From: Actinomycetota bacterium
GTDB taxonomy: Bacteria > Actinomycetota > Aquicultoria > Aquicultorales > Aquicultoraceae
Reading direction: 5' to 3'
DNA: 52,516 nucleotides
Assembly: GCA_030018005.1 (NCBI GenBank)
Contig: JASEGT010000006.1
Coordinates: 1-52,516 of the forward strand
Under the pieces are notes generated by a model that saw only the letters and a program-made list of their open reading frames with translations, had not been told where the DNA came from and did not search any database. The position numbers and the translations under genes are program-made. Each line of letters starts with the position of its first letter. Within the stretch, counting starts at the first letter, position 1. Shown here piece after piece: positions 1-7,972 of this stretch.

Positions 1-473
1 CTTCCCTCGTAGCCAATTGAAAAAACAGCTGAATTTGTTTGGGATAAATATATTTGCTTATTTCTTTTTATACTATCTTCATCAATAAAATTGGAGGCGA
101 TTTCACTATTAATTGTATAATAGGGGAATTTCTGATAGACAAGGCTTATCAAATTATTGCCACTTAATTGACCATACTCTCTTTTAACTTTGCGCAAAAT
201 AGACTGATCTATTGTAGTTAATTGAGCATAATAATCAACGCAATCGCTGTTAATCCAACCGTCATCGTTTTTTATAATGCCATCCCTGGTAAGAGCCCGC
301 TTATCACAATAACTGGTAAACGAAAAGCAGCCATACTTGTATGGTGTGAATTCAAATAACGGTTTGTCTTGCATATTTGTCGCGAGCAACAAGAACTTTT
401 GAAAATCAATGCTAGACAACTTTCCGCCAAATATTTGTAATAATCCGCCTAGAAATCTTCTTCTGTACAACAT
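1..473 (-). CDS. DUF488-family protein with long N-terminal extension (3' end cut by window edge)
   Basis: An open frame starts at ATG 473 and runs off the left edge with 157 codons and no stop. About 145 N-terminal residues of unrecognised sequence are followed by SIGYEG at the very edge, the usual opening of the DUF488 domain. DUF488 proteins are small and poorly characterised; versions with an N-terminal extension are often found in accessory and defence loci. It lies 68 bases downstream of hsdS on the same strand. By eye it is much more AT-rich than the rest of the window, which suggests recent acquisition. Seen: the frame and the motif. Inferred: membership of the restriction island. The rest of the domain is outside the window. 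Confidence 0.6.
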   Translation of the reverse strand, partial: MLYRRRFLGGLLQIFGGKLSSIDFQKFLLLATNMQDKPLFEFTPYKYGCFSFTSYCDKRALTRDGIIKNDDGWINSDCVDYYAQLTTIDQSILRKVKREYGQLSGNNLISLVYQKFPYYTINSEIASNFIDEDSIKRNKQIYLSQTNSAVFSIGYEG

Positions 474-489
474 TTTTTAACTATAGCAT

Positions 490-537
490 ACAGAACTATT
501 ATTATATTGCTAATAGTTCTGTTGCATAAATAATGCA
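490..537 (-). promoter_or_regulatory. Two adjacent inverted repeats with a -10-like box, upstream of the DUF488 gene
   Basis: A perfect 12-bp inverted repeat (arms 490-501 and 511-522, 9-base loop) is followed by a 5-bp repeat (TGCAT/ATGCA, 523-537). On the minus strand a TATAAT sequence overlaps the loop and left arm of the larger repeat, 30-odd bases before the DUF488 start. No good -35 box is visible and there is no T-run, so an operator or promoter region is likelier than a terminator. Confidence 0.35.
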
Positions 538-541
538 CAGC

Positions 542-2080
542 TTAAAGATCATGGCGAATTGAATTATTTCCGTTATTCCCTTTTGCTATTTTTTCCGCTC
601 GGATTCGCGCTAGCAGAGCCGAGGCGGGTTCGTCGTGTGGGTCTTGCGGCACCAGTTGGCCAGAGAAAGCTTTTTTCAGGATGGACTGCCGCATGGCTTC
701 GGCTTGTTGCAGGGATGTGGTGATGGTTTGGTCGAGTTGGTCAATTTCGGAAAATTTTGATTCAAGTGTCAGTAGTATTTGCGCCTGCTCATCAATTGAG
801 CAAATTGGAATAAGCATCCTTGTCAGCTTCTCGCCCGTCAAATGCTTGATGGTGGTTCCAGTAAACATCTTCTCAAGCCTGCGATTTGATGCGCACAACT
901 CGAAGTACATCTGCACAAAAGACGAATTCATGGAATCGGTAAATCGAACTCTGTGCAATGCTTTTTGAATTTGCATGTCTTGACCAAGCTCTTCCCGCCA
1001 TACCGCGCTGCGACCTGGCTCACCGCCTTCACAGATAACCAGGTCGCCATCCCGCAAACCGTATCGAACGTACTCAGATTCTTCAAATCGCATTTCAAGC
1101 AAATCATCAAGGGCGAATTTCCCCCAGCGTACATTGATGTTTCTTAGGTAGGGCTTTAGCTCTCCTTTGTTTTTTTCCTTATCCAGCATCTTCCCCAGAA
1201 TAGATTCTAGGCAAATGTTCCCCATTCCAAACCACCCCCACCCATCCGGCAGTTCAGGTAATTCAGCTAGTTCTTCGGCGGTCAGAGGTGGTAGGGGTTT
1301 TGGGGGTTTGGGTTTGCGGGCTTGTTTGCCGGATGCTTCCCAGGCAGTGAGTTGTTGTTGGTAGTGTTGCGCGCGTTCGGTTTGGATGCGTTTGAGCAAA
1401 GCTTCGGCGCTTTCCAGTTTATCCTGGTTTTCTGCACGCCATTGCGCAGTAAGCTTGCCCTCGAAGGCGTGTTTCAGCAGGGCTTGGCGATATACTTTGA
1501 GCTGCGCGCGGGCGGTTTTCAGGTTTTCAATACCCTTGTCCAGCTCAGAAAACAGCTCCTCTATTTTGGCAACAATGCGATGTTGTTCGTTGGTTGGCGG
1601 AAGGGGAACTTCACAACTAGCTATATAAGGTGTCGTTACACGTCTTTGACCAACCGCGCCAGACATGTTGTGTTCTGCCTCATGACGAAATGCTCGGGAT
1701 GAGACGTAATAGTAAATATACTTTGCGTTCACACCAGATAGGGCTCGAAGAACATGAAATTCTGTAGAGCCAAAACCTAAGCCATTTCTAAGCTCTGGCA
1801 CTATGGCCATTTTTCCATTTTCCATACAAGGGGTTATCTTGGCAAATAGAACATCCCCTTCACGGAAAGGCGTGTAACCTTTTTTTACGTCTGAAAATTT
1901 GCGTTTATTGCTAACGTCAATAACACCACTTTCAGCTTGTACAGCGGACATCGGTACAAATGCAACATCCAGATCATCAGAAATCTTGGCTTTATCAAGT
2001 GCCGGGTTCACTGCGGCTATATCAGAAATCTTGGCATTACACCAAGTATGGGGTAATCCGCCAACGCTACTCATCATCAC
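542..2080 (-). CDS. hsdS: Type I restriction-modification specificity subunit HsdS
   Basis: HsdS carries the DNA-recognition domains that direct HsdM and HsdR. The 512-residue protein has the expected two-fold plan: a first target-recognition domain (about residues 8-165), a helical spacer containing NEQHRIVAKIEELFSELDKG (about 165-215), a Pro/Lys-rich linker (KPKPPKPLPP, near 260), a second recognition domain (about 285-430) and a second helical repeat (about 430-490). The length is in the usual range for HsdS. The start is a GTG overlapping the hsdR stop; two ATG codons follow at once and are equally possible. It is translationally coupled to hsdR. No hsdM is visible; it would have to lie left of the window or elsewhere. 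Confidence 0.93.
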   Translation of the reverse strand: MMMSSVGGLPHTWCNAKISDIAAVNPALDKAKISDDLDVAFVPMSAVQAESGVIDVSNKRKFSDVKKGYTPFREGDVLFAKITPCMENGKMAIVPELRNGLGFGSTEFHVLRALSGVNAKYIYYYVSSRAFRHEAEHNMSGAVGQRRVTTPYIASCEVPLPPTNEQHRIVAKIEELFSELDKGIENLKTARAQLKVYRQALLKHAFEGKLTAQWRAENQDKLESAEALLKRIQTERAQHYQQQLTAWEASGKQARKPKPPKPLPPLTAEELAELPELPDGWGWFGMGNICLESILGKMLDKEKNKGELKPYLRNINVRWGKFALDDLLEMRFEESEYVRYGLRDGDLVICEGGEPGRSAVWREELGQDMQIQKALHRVRFTDSMNSSFVQMYFELCASNRRLEKMFTGTTIKHLTGEKLTRMLIPICSIDEQAQILLTLESKFSEIDQLDQTITTSLQQAEAMRQSILKKAFSGQLVPQDPHDEPASALLARIRAEKIAKGNNGNNSIRHDL

Positions 2081-4863
2081 ACCACCAACACCTCATTCAA
2101 CTCTTCCAACAGCTCATCCATCCGCGCACCAAACAACTGATACATCTTGCCAAGCCCGCCTTGTCCGTCGAAGGGCGCCATTTCGAGGTCGTCGCGACCA
2201 ACATGAAACGAGCTTGCGACGTGGTCGCGGATCATGCGTAGCCAGTTCATTTGTTCTTCGTTGAATTTTTCGCTGCCGCCGGAGTGGTGTTTCATCACCC
2301 AGTTCTGGAAGTTGCGGCGCACGGTGTCGTCGAAGGTGGAGAGTTTGTCGTCCATGCCGCAAACGCGGCGGATAAGCGCGACCAGCGCAGTCAGTTCGCT
2401 GATGGGCTGCGCGCCTTTGTAATCGTCCAACTGGCGGTAGGCTTGCCACACCCGGAGCGGGGCGAGTTTGGGTTTGTCGGCTTTGAGCTTGTCCATCACT
2501 TCGCGTATCATCTCGAAGCTGAGTTCGCGCCGACGATACGGCTGGCTGAAGAAAATGGTCAGCGCTTCGATGTTGTCCTGATTGCTTCTCAGGTAATCGG
2601 CAAATTCGTCGGACAGGGCTTGTGCGTTGTTGGCCGCGTCTTTGTCCCACTCGGCGCGCAGCACGCTGTCGATATTGTCATGGTCGATGGTTTGTTCCTT
2701 GTCGCGGCGGATGGTGTCGATGAGTTCGACGAGGTTGCCATTTAAAAGACGAGCAGCGTCGCCGACCAGTTGCTCTTGCGCCGACTCGCGGTTTGCGTCG
2801 CCGGGGTCATTCTCTACGGGTAGCCCGGCCAACTTTAACGCTTTGGCTTCGATGTTATCGGCATCGATTGCGTCGAACAGCTTGCCGATAATCGCGGTGA
2901 GTTCCACACCTCCGGCAGCCTCACTGATTCGCCGCTGTTCATCTGTGTTGAGTTGCTTGTTGAGCCGCGCCAAACGTCCGGCAAGTGAGCTGACCGTGTC
3001 CGCATCGCTCGCGCCCATCATCACGCTCATCGCCAAATCCTTCAGCGGTATGCCGGGTTTGGTGATGAGCGGCTGGCTGGCGGTTTTCAGCGATTTAGTA
3101 ACGCCGATGGCATCGATAATCACATAGTGGGTCTTAGCGCTAACGGCGGATGGTGTGACTTTCCGCAGATCGTCCACATCAAGCGTGCGCGTGCCGCGGC
3201 CTTTCATCTGCTCGAAGTAGTTGCGGCTCTTAACGTCGCGCATGAACAGCAGGCATTCCAGCGGTTTTACATCGGTGCCGGTAGCAATCATGTCCACCGT
3301 GACAGCGATGCGCGGGTAATATTCGTTGCGAAACTGCTGCAAAACGGACTTGGGGTCTTCCTCGGTCTTGTAGGTAAGTTTCTTGCAGAACGCATTGCCT
3401 TCGCCGAACTCCTCGCGCACGGTCTGGATAATGTCGTCGGCGTGGCTGTCGGTCTTGGCGAAGATAAGGGTCTTCGGGACTTCTCTGCGGCCGGGAAAAA
3501 TCTCCGGCAACTTGTCGCGAAAAGTGCGAATGACCGTGCGAATCTGATCGGGATTAACGATATTTTGGTCGAGCTGCCGGGCGGAGTAGACTTCATCTTC
3601 GTCCTGGAGTTCCCAGCGTTTTTTGCGGGTGAGCTTCTCACGGCGCTCGACCTGCTGTTGCGCCTTTATTTGCGCGCCTTGCGTGGTAATCTCGGTTTCG
3701 ATTAGATAGATTTCGTTACCCACATTGACGCCATCGGCCACGGCTTTTTCGTGGCTGTAATCGCTGACCACGTTCTTTTTGAAAAAACCATAGGTGCGGT
3801 TATCGGGTGTAGCGGTTAAACCGACTAAGCTCGCGTCGAAATAATCGAGCACCTGTTGCCATAGGTTGTAGATGGAGCGGTGGCATTCATCGACAAATAT
3901 GAAATCAAAAAACTCCGGCGGGACCTTTTCGTTATAGACTACGGGCATCGGTTCTTTAGTTTGTATTTGCTCAGCCGGATTTATCTCTTCCGCGGCCTCA
4001 TCGAGTTCTCTATCTTTGAGAATCGAGTAGAGCCGCTGAATGGTGCTGATGCAAACCTGGCTGTCTTTAGCAACAAACGAGGACTTAAGCCGCCGCACGT
4101 TATATAGCTCGGTAAACTTGCGGTTATCGTCGATGGGCACATAGGACATCATTTCCTGTTCGGCTTGCTCGCCCAGGTTCTTGGTGTCCACCAGAAAAAG
4201 GATGCGCTTGCCTTCTGCGTGTTTGAGCAAGCGATAGATGGAGGTGATCGCGGTGTAAGTTTTACCCGCGCCCGTCGCCATCTGAATCAGGGCGCGCGGA
4301 CGGTCTGCCTTGAACGAGGCTTCCAGCTTGGTGATGGCTATCTCCTGGCAATCGCGCAGGCGCAGTTCCTTTGCGGGACGATGATTCGGATTGAGTATAG
4401 GAATATGCTGCAAACGTTCGCGCAGGCTGTCTCCTTGCGCGAGCCATTCCTTAAGTGTTTCAGGCCGGTGAAAACTGAAGACTTCGCGGGAGCGCGGTTT
4501 TGGGTCGCGGGCATCGGTGAAGCGGGTTAGAATGCCGGTGCTCTCGTAGAGAAACGGCAACGGCTCTTGGTTGTTAACCCACTTCAGCTTGGCGCCGGCA
4601 TAGCCTTCGGTTTGTGTTTCGTGAACGGTAAGCCGCTGCCCCTCTTCTTCACGCTTGGCCTCGATCACACCGACCGCTTTTTTGTCCACAAACAACACAT
4701 AGTCCGCCGGGCCGACATCGGTCTGGTATTCGCGCACGGCCCGACCCAAGCCGACATTGAGGTCGATCTTCGTGTTGCTCTGAACCGCCCACCCTGCCTG
4801 CATTAGCAGCGCATCGATAGTATCTCGGGCTTTCTGTTCGGGATTTTGGTTGTATGTTGTCAA
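2077..4863 (-). CDS. hsdR: Type I restriction endonuclease subunit HsdR
   Basis: This is the ATP-dependent translocase and nuclease of a type I restriction complex. The 928 residues show an N-terminal PD-(D/E)xK nuclease core (D54, then E68-A-K70 in VIEAK), a superfamily 2 helicase with Walker A MATGAGKT (residues 195-202), DECH (325-328) and TATP (350-353), and a C-terminal region of the EcoEI-like type. All key catalytic residues are present, so nothing suggests a dead enzyme. The start is TTG at 4863 with an AAGGA about 11 bases upstream. It is the first gene of hsdR-hsdS-DUF488; the usual neighbour hsdM is missing from the window. Confidence 0.93.
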   Translation of the reverse strand: MTTYNQNPEQKARDTIDALLMQAGWAVQSNTKIDLNVGLGRAVREYQTDVGPADYVLFVDKKAVGVIEAKREEEGQRLTVHETQTEGYAGAKLKWVNNQEPLPFLYESTGILTRFTDARDPKPRSREVFSFHRPETLKEWLAQGDSLRERLQHIPILNPNHRPAKELRLRDCQEIAITKLEASFKADRPRALIQMATGAGKTYTAITSIYRLLKHAEGKRILFLVDTKNLGEQAEQEMMSYVPIDDNRKFTELYNVRRLKSSFVAKDSQVCISTIQRLYSILKDRELDEAAEEINPAEQIQTKEPMPVVYNEKVPPEFFDFIFVDECHRSIYNLWQQVLDYFDASLVGLTATPDNRTYGFFKKNVVSDYSHEKAVADGVNVGNEIYLIETEITTQGAQIKAQQQVERREKLTRKKRWELQDEDEVYSARQLDQNIVNPDQIRTVIRTFRDKLPEIFPGRREVPKTLIFAKTDSHADDIIQTVREEFGEGNAFCKKLTYKTEEDPKSVLQQFRNEYYPRIAVTVDMIATGTDVKPLECLLFMRDVKSRNYFEQMKGRGTRTLDVDDLRKVTPSAVSAKTHYVIIDAIGVTKSLKTASQPLITKPGIPLKDLAMSVMMGASDADTVSSLAGRLARLNKQLNTDEQRRISEAAGGVELTAIIGKLFDAIDADNIEAKALKLAGLPVENDPGDANRESAQEQLVGDAARLLNGNLVELIDTIRRDKEQTIDHDNIDSVLRAEWDKDAANNAQALSDEFADYLRSNQDNIEALTIFFSQPYRRRELSFEMIREVMDKLKADKPKLAPLRVWQAYRQLDDYKGAQPISELTALVALIRRVCGMDDKLSTFDDTVRRNFQNWVMKHHSGGSEKFNEEQMNWLRMIRDHVASSFHVGRDDLEMAPFDGQGGLGKMYQLFGARMDELLEELNEVLVV

Positions 4864-4990
4864 AAACGCTCAAATCCTTGTAGGTATTTTGTAGCACGAC
4901 ACATTGTTATCAGCTACATGCTTTTCTTAAGATTCTACCGAGCGCTTACAATAAATACAAGAAAGCTGGATATGGTGGGGCGGCAGGTGC

Positions 4991-5046
4991 CACAGCAAGT
5001 GCAGATTGGCACAGCAAGCGCAGATTGGCACAGCAAGCGCAGATGG
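4991..5046. repeat. Three tandem copies of a 19-bp direct repeat
   Basis: Units 4991-5009 and 5010-5028 are 19 bases and differ at one position; the third, 5029-5046, lacks one base. The core is CACAGCAAGCGCAGATTGG. It lies in the 216-base gap between the toxin gene stop and the hsdR start. It is too short and has no spacers, so it is not a CRISPR. It may be a replication-slippage tract or an iterated binding site. Confidence 0.8.
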
Positions 5047-5079
5047 ATTCCCGCTGGTGTGATTGTTATGCGCTATTAG

Positions 5080-5385
5080 TTATGCTTTCTCATTCTCTAG
5101 TCGTGCTTTCCAAGTCTTCGGATCTCTACTAAGATGCATAACCGCAACTATCAGTAGAATATCGTCTCTGGCCTGATAGATGACCCCGTAAGGAAACCTG
5201 TTTGTTCTACATCGGCGAACACGTAATGATAGCTTTGGCCAAGCTTCAGGATACTGAATGATTTTGGCGAGGGTTCGCTTCACTTCTGCGGCGAATTCAA
5301 AACCAAGACCTTCACTCTCAAGATTGTAGAAAACGACGGCTTCCGCAAGCTCGTCTTCAGCAGCAGAAAGGAATTTTATGTCCAT
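5080..5385 (-). CDS. RelE/ParE-family toxin
   Basis: The 101-residue protein has the RelE/ParE plan: an N-terminal helical part (SAAEDELAEAVVFYNLES), a central RTLAKIIQYPEAWPKL helix-turn, then a C-terminal sheet with the characteristic RRCRTNRFPYGVIYQ and LIVAVMHLSRDP stretches. Family members inhibit ribosomes (RelE) or gyrase (ParE); the sequence alone does not say which. It starts two bases after the antitoxin stop, typical of an antitoxin-first operon. Placement beside a restriction locus fits an accessory island. Confidence 0.88.
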   Translation of the reverse strand: MDIKFLSAAEDELAEAVVFYNLESEGLGFEFAAEVKRTLAKIIQYPEAWPKLSLRVRRCRTNRFPYGVIYQARDDILLIVAVMHLSRDPKTWKARLENEKA

Positions 5386-5387
5386 CT

Positions 5388-5615
5388 TTATCGAATTTTT
5401 TCGATATCTGCGAAGACATCGCTTGCGGGTTTGGCAGTCATCTCGCCACGGTCAAAAGCATCGATTCTATCTTCTACTTCCTGAGCCCACAGTGCGTCTA
5501 TGCTTTTTCTAGACTCGAACTCAAAACTAGACAATAGGTTTTCGACGAGTTCGGCGCGCTCTGTTGGCGGCAGTTTCAATGCCTCAGCAAGTATCTGTTT
5601 TCTATGTTTTGGCAT
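5388..5615 (-). CDS. Addiction-module antitoxin (putative addiction module component family)
   Basis: The 75-residue acidic, helical protein has the family pattern: ILAEALKLPPTERAELVENLLSS at the N-terminus, then a central ALWAQEVEDRIDAFDRGEM region and a C-terminal tail ending in FADIEKIR. These antitoxins pair with RelE/ParE toxins, and the next gene, two bases downstream, is one. The ATG at 5615 is preceded by AAGGAGAAG. Antitoxins of this kind usually also repress their own operon; no clear palindrome was found upstream. Confidence 0.85.
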   Translation of the reverse strand: MPKHRKQILAEALKLPPTERAELVENLLSSFEFESRKSIDALWAQEVEDRIDAFDRGEMTAKPASDVFADIEKIR

Positions 5616-5829
5616 AACACTTCTCCTTGATAATCAACCTAATTCTACTCTAACATACTGCTGAGATAGGCTCCATCCTTTTCGATATGGCTTTCAAGCG
5701 CATGTGTTGATTTTACAAGGCAAAAGCAACGTTGCCGGTAAGGCCAGCTGTCCGCGCTACTTACACATAGCGATGTTAATGATGCTCAAATATTGCTTCA
5801 AATACAGACCAACAAATACAGACCAACAA

Positions 5830-5865
5830 CAAAAGCCCAGAACCACCGCCAACGTGATTCTAGGC
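5830..5865 (-). terminator. Rho-independent terminator of the tRNA operon
   Basis: On the minus strand, just after tRNA-Val, a 12-bp stem with a few G-U pairs (bases 5854-5865 with 5835-5846, 7-base loop) is followed by TTTTGTTGTTGG. The rest of the 260-base stretch between the antitoxin and tRNA-Val shows nothing I can support. Confidence 0.7.
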
Positions 5866-5875
5866 CTCTTACGTG

Positions 5876-5947
<72 letters not shown>

Positions 5948-5962
5948 CAATATGGGTCTTCT

Positions 5963-6037
5963 TGGAGGCGACGACCGGAGTCGAACCGGTGTAGATGGTT
6001 TTGCAGACCATTGCCTAAGCCACTCGGCCACGTCGCC
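5963..6037 (-). tRNA. tRNA-Cys(GCA)
   Basis: The cloverleaf has acceptor GGCGACG/CGTCGCC, anticodon stem ATGGT/ACCAT and loop CTGCAAA (anticodon GCA). The discriminator base is U, as is usual for tRNA-Cys, and CCA is encoded, unlike in the flanking tRNAs. Confidence 0.95.
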
Positions 6038-6087
6038 ATGACAAGTTATGGGAGAGAACACTATCGGTCGTTCCCTCCCACCTGTTG

Positions 6088-6160
<73 letters not shown>

Positions 6161-6172
6161 ACTGCGAAAAGA

Positions 6173-6201
6173 ATTTTACCACGTCTTAAATAATTCTGCA
6201 A
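6173..6201 (-). promoter_or_regulatory. Promoter of the Gly-Cys-Val tRNA operon
   Basis: On the minus strand, TTGCAG (-35, 6196-6201) and TAAAAT (-10, 6173-6178) are separated by 17 bases and sit 13 bases before the tRNA-Gly 5' end, close to the housekeeping sigma consensus. Confidence 0.75.
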
Positions 6202-6331
6202 ATATGTTTCAGCATGTTGCGTCACTAATAAGGGTAGTCGTCGTGCCTGGCGGGAAAGCTTGCGCTTGTTCCTCTGCGCGCGCACTGGAAAGGCCTTACT
6301 ATCGCCCAGCAAGACCTGACTAAGGACTATA

Positions 6332-6616
6332 CTACTGGAGATGTCTTACGTACTGTTCAAACAAAGCGAGCGCCGATTCGACACTCTCCTCGGGACCTTT
6401 ATCGGCGGAGCTTTCTTTTGCGATACAGTCACGGATGACGCTCGCCAAAATAATCTCTCCTACGCGCTGGAAAGCGCCTTTTGCGGCCGCAAACTGGGTC
6501 AGGACGCTCTCGCAGTCCTCGCCCATCTCAACCAACCGCTGGAGACCCCTTAGCTGGCCCTCAAGCCTCTTAAGCCTTGTGACTATCCGTTTGCACTCTT
6601 CCTCGCGATCGTACAT
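6332..6616 (-). CDS. CsoR/FrmR-family repressor, CstR-like (lacks the copper-ligand His)
   Basis: This is a 94-residue all-helical DNA-binding repressor of the CsoR/RcnR/FrmR/CstR family, with the typical IVTRLKRLEGQLRGLQRLVE opening. By position, Cys35 and Cys64 match the two copper-ligand cysteines of CsoR (C36 and C65 in the mycobacterial protein). The middle ligand, His61 there, is Val60 here. A dithiol without the His is the pattern expected of thiol or persulfide sensors such as CstR, so copper sensing is unlikely; this is inference. An extra Cys8 is present. It lies 20 bases downstream of the Sec-thioredoxin gene, so the repressor is co-transcribed with it and probably autoregulated through the site at 7113-7137. 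Confidence 0.88.
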   Translation of the reverse strand: MYDREEECKRIVTRLKRLEGQLRGLQRLVEMGEDCESVLTQFAAAKGAFQRVGEIILASVIRDCIAKESSADKGPEESVESALALFEQYVRHLQ

Positions 6617-6636
6617 ACAATACCCCCGTGTCCCTG

Positions 6637-7065
6637 CTATTTAAGAGTTTTCTCGACATTCTCCACGATGAGTGCTTTCGGCTGCGACCCGATTAACGTA
6701 CTGACCGTAGCTCCGTCCTTGTTTATAAATATCAGTGTCGGTATCGACCGAATGCCAAACTGGTCGGCGACTTTTACATGATCCGGATTGTCCAAATCAT
6801 AGGTTTCAAATGTAATCTTACCTGCATATTCTTTCTTCACCTGCTCCACGAGCGGCTTTATCTCCCTGCAGGCGGGTCAGTAATCAGCCGAGAAGAACAT
6901 GACCTTTGGCGTTCCGCTCACTACGGGCTTCGCGCCATCACCCTGGTTGACCGCCCCACTCGTTCCCTGGGTTTGACTCTGCTGACAACCGATTATGGAT
7001 AGCGCTAAAACTCCTACGAGTATAGCGATTGCTAAAACTTTAATTGTGTTATTTCTATCAAACAA
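6637..7065 (-). CDS. Selenocysteine-containing thioredoxin-like lipoprotein (UxxC; in-frame TGA read as Sec)
   Basis: A frame of 142 residues is interrupted only by TGA at 6877-6879 (residue 63). Read through, it gives a complete thioredoxin fold with active site DYUPAC, the TGA standing exactly at the first catalytic Cys of CxxC (Sec63, Cys66), and a cis-Pro109 in IRSIPTLIF. The N-terminus has a membrane segment and lipobox IIGC (Cys27), so it should be anchored outside the membrane. The start is TTG at 7065 with GGAGAA upstream. The homology continues on both sides of the TGA, so a simple pseudogene is unlikely. A possible SECIS hairpin lies downstream (CCTGC 6868-6872 with GCAGG 6840-6844), only weakly supported by eye. 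The likely role is extracytoplasmic thiol or persulfide reduction. Confidence 0.85.
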
Positions 7066-7112
7066 CGCGTTCTCCTTCCAACCGTGACGGAAAGTTTGTT
7101 ATTTGTATCGAG

Positions 7113-7137
7113 TGGTATAGACCCCCATAGTATACCA
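7113..7137 (-). promoter_or_regulatory. Probable CsoR-family operator over the -10 of the Sec-thioredoxin/repressor operon
   Basis: The arms TGGTATA (7113-7119) and TATACCA (7131-7137) flank an 11-base spacer containing a run of five G on the minus strand. A -10 box TATACT (7129-7134, minus) overlaps the right arm; no strong -35 is visible. G-tracts flanked by AT-rich inverted arms are the usual CsoR-family operator form, and the site resembles the one at 7976-7992. Confidence 0.55.
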
Positions 7138-7202
7138 CGATACTGTGATAAATATAATGCTAGATACGCATATTAGTTTATGTGCGGTACTTGTTTTAAC
7201 GA

Positions 7203-7230
7203 TTTAAGCCCTCGCAAGCGAGGGCTTAAA
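7203..7230. terminator. Strong hairpin downstream of the trxA / zinc-ribbon pair
   Basis: A perfect 13-bp inverted repeat (7203-7215 with 7218-7230) is centred on GCAAGC. It lies after the FmdB-like gene and before the Sec-thioredoxin promoter. There is no T-run on either side, so a weak or bidirectional terminator or an RNA-stabilising hairpin is possible. Confidence 0.55.
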
Positions 7231-7328
7231 TATTGCCTTCAAACACGATACGGTTTAATCTTTCTCATACCAATCGCCGTTTTAAATTTTTAAGTTACCA
7301 GTCAAGCCACCGGCTCGCTAGATTATCC

Positions 7329-7547
7329 TCAGCGAAAACCGCCCGTACCGCAGCCGCCGCCGGAGTGTCCCGCGGCACTGCCGCCGCCGCTCCTCGACGC
7401 GGTGTAGCCGAAAAAGTCCCGGTATGCTTGGCGCACGTTGCTGCTGCCGCAGCTTGGACAGACTTTGTCCGAATCACGCAGCATCCTCATTAAAAATATC
7501 TCATAGTCGCTGGCGCAATCGTTGCATACAAATTGATAAGTTGGCAT
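7329..7547 (-). CDS. FmdB-like zinc-ribbon protein
   Basis: This 72-residue protein opens with MPTYQFVCNDCASDYEIF and has CPSC after about 20 residues, giving the CxxC...CxxC zinc ribbon of the FmdB/putative regulatory protein family. The C-terminus is a Gly/Ser-rich tail with a Cys and a His (HSGGGCGTGGFR), common in this family. The function of the family is not well established. The ATG at 7547 follows GGAGGG. It is 91 bases downstream of trxA on the same strand and is probably co-transcribed with it. Confidence 0.85.
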   Translation of the reverse strand: MPTYQFVCNDCASDYEIFLMRMLRDSDKVCPSCGSSNVRQAYRDFFGYTASRSGGGSAAGHSGGGCGTGGFR

Positions 7548-7638
7548 AGTCCCTCCATTTCAACCGGCACTTCGCCGGAGAAGTCTTCATAGTTGCTAGA
7601 CAAACATTGCATCGTTTAGTAAGTGCTGTAAGTTGTGT

Positions 7639-7950
7639 CTATAGCCCGAACTGGCGCACGATTTCTTCCTTCGGCACCGCACCGACGATTTGACCCGCGG
7701 CCTGGCCCTCTTTAAAGAGCATGAGCGTCGGGATACTCATAACGCCGAACTTGCCGGCCCATTCGCGCTCTTCGTCGACGTTGAGCTTAACGACCTTGAC
7801 CTTGCCGTCATACTCTTTAGCGAGCTCCTCCAACCTCGGACCGATAATCTTACACGGCCCGCACCAAGGAGCCCAAAAATCGACTATCACAGGAACATCT
7901 GATTTCAACACTTCCGCATCGAACTGCGCATCGGTTATATTACTAGGCAT
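7639..7950 (-). CDS. trxA: Thioredoxin
   Basis: This is a cytoplasmic disulfide reductase of 103 residues, the normal thioredoxin length. The active site is [10 protein letters not shown] (Cys30 and Cys33) and the cis-proline loop is [10 protein letters not shown]. No signal peptide is present. The ATG at 7950 follows AAGGAGTGG. Its promoter (7973-8001) is close to consensus and carries a CsoR-type operator between the -35 and -10, so the upstream repressor family probably controls it. Thioredoxin reductase is encoded at 33532-34446. Confidence 0.96.
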   Translation of the reverse strand: MPSNITDAQFDAEVLKSDVPVIVDFWAPWCGPCKIIGPRLEELAKEYDGKVKVVKLNVDEEREWAGKFGVMSIPTLMLFKEGQAAGQIVGAVPKEEIVRQFGL

Positions 7951-7972
7951 TGTACACCACTCCTTTTTTAAA

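Noticed and set aside
4991-5046. CRISPR array
   Set aside because: The units are tandem with no spacers, only three copies exist, and there are no cas genes.
6637-7065. Sec-thioredoxin as a pseudogene with a nonsense mutation
   Set aside because: The stop is TGA at exactly the catalytic Cys, the rest is intact, and an independent redoxin gene at 34462-34701 shows the same feature.
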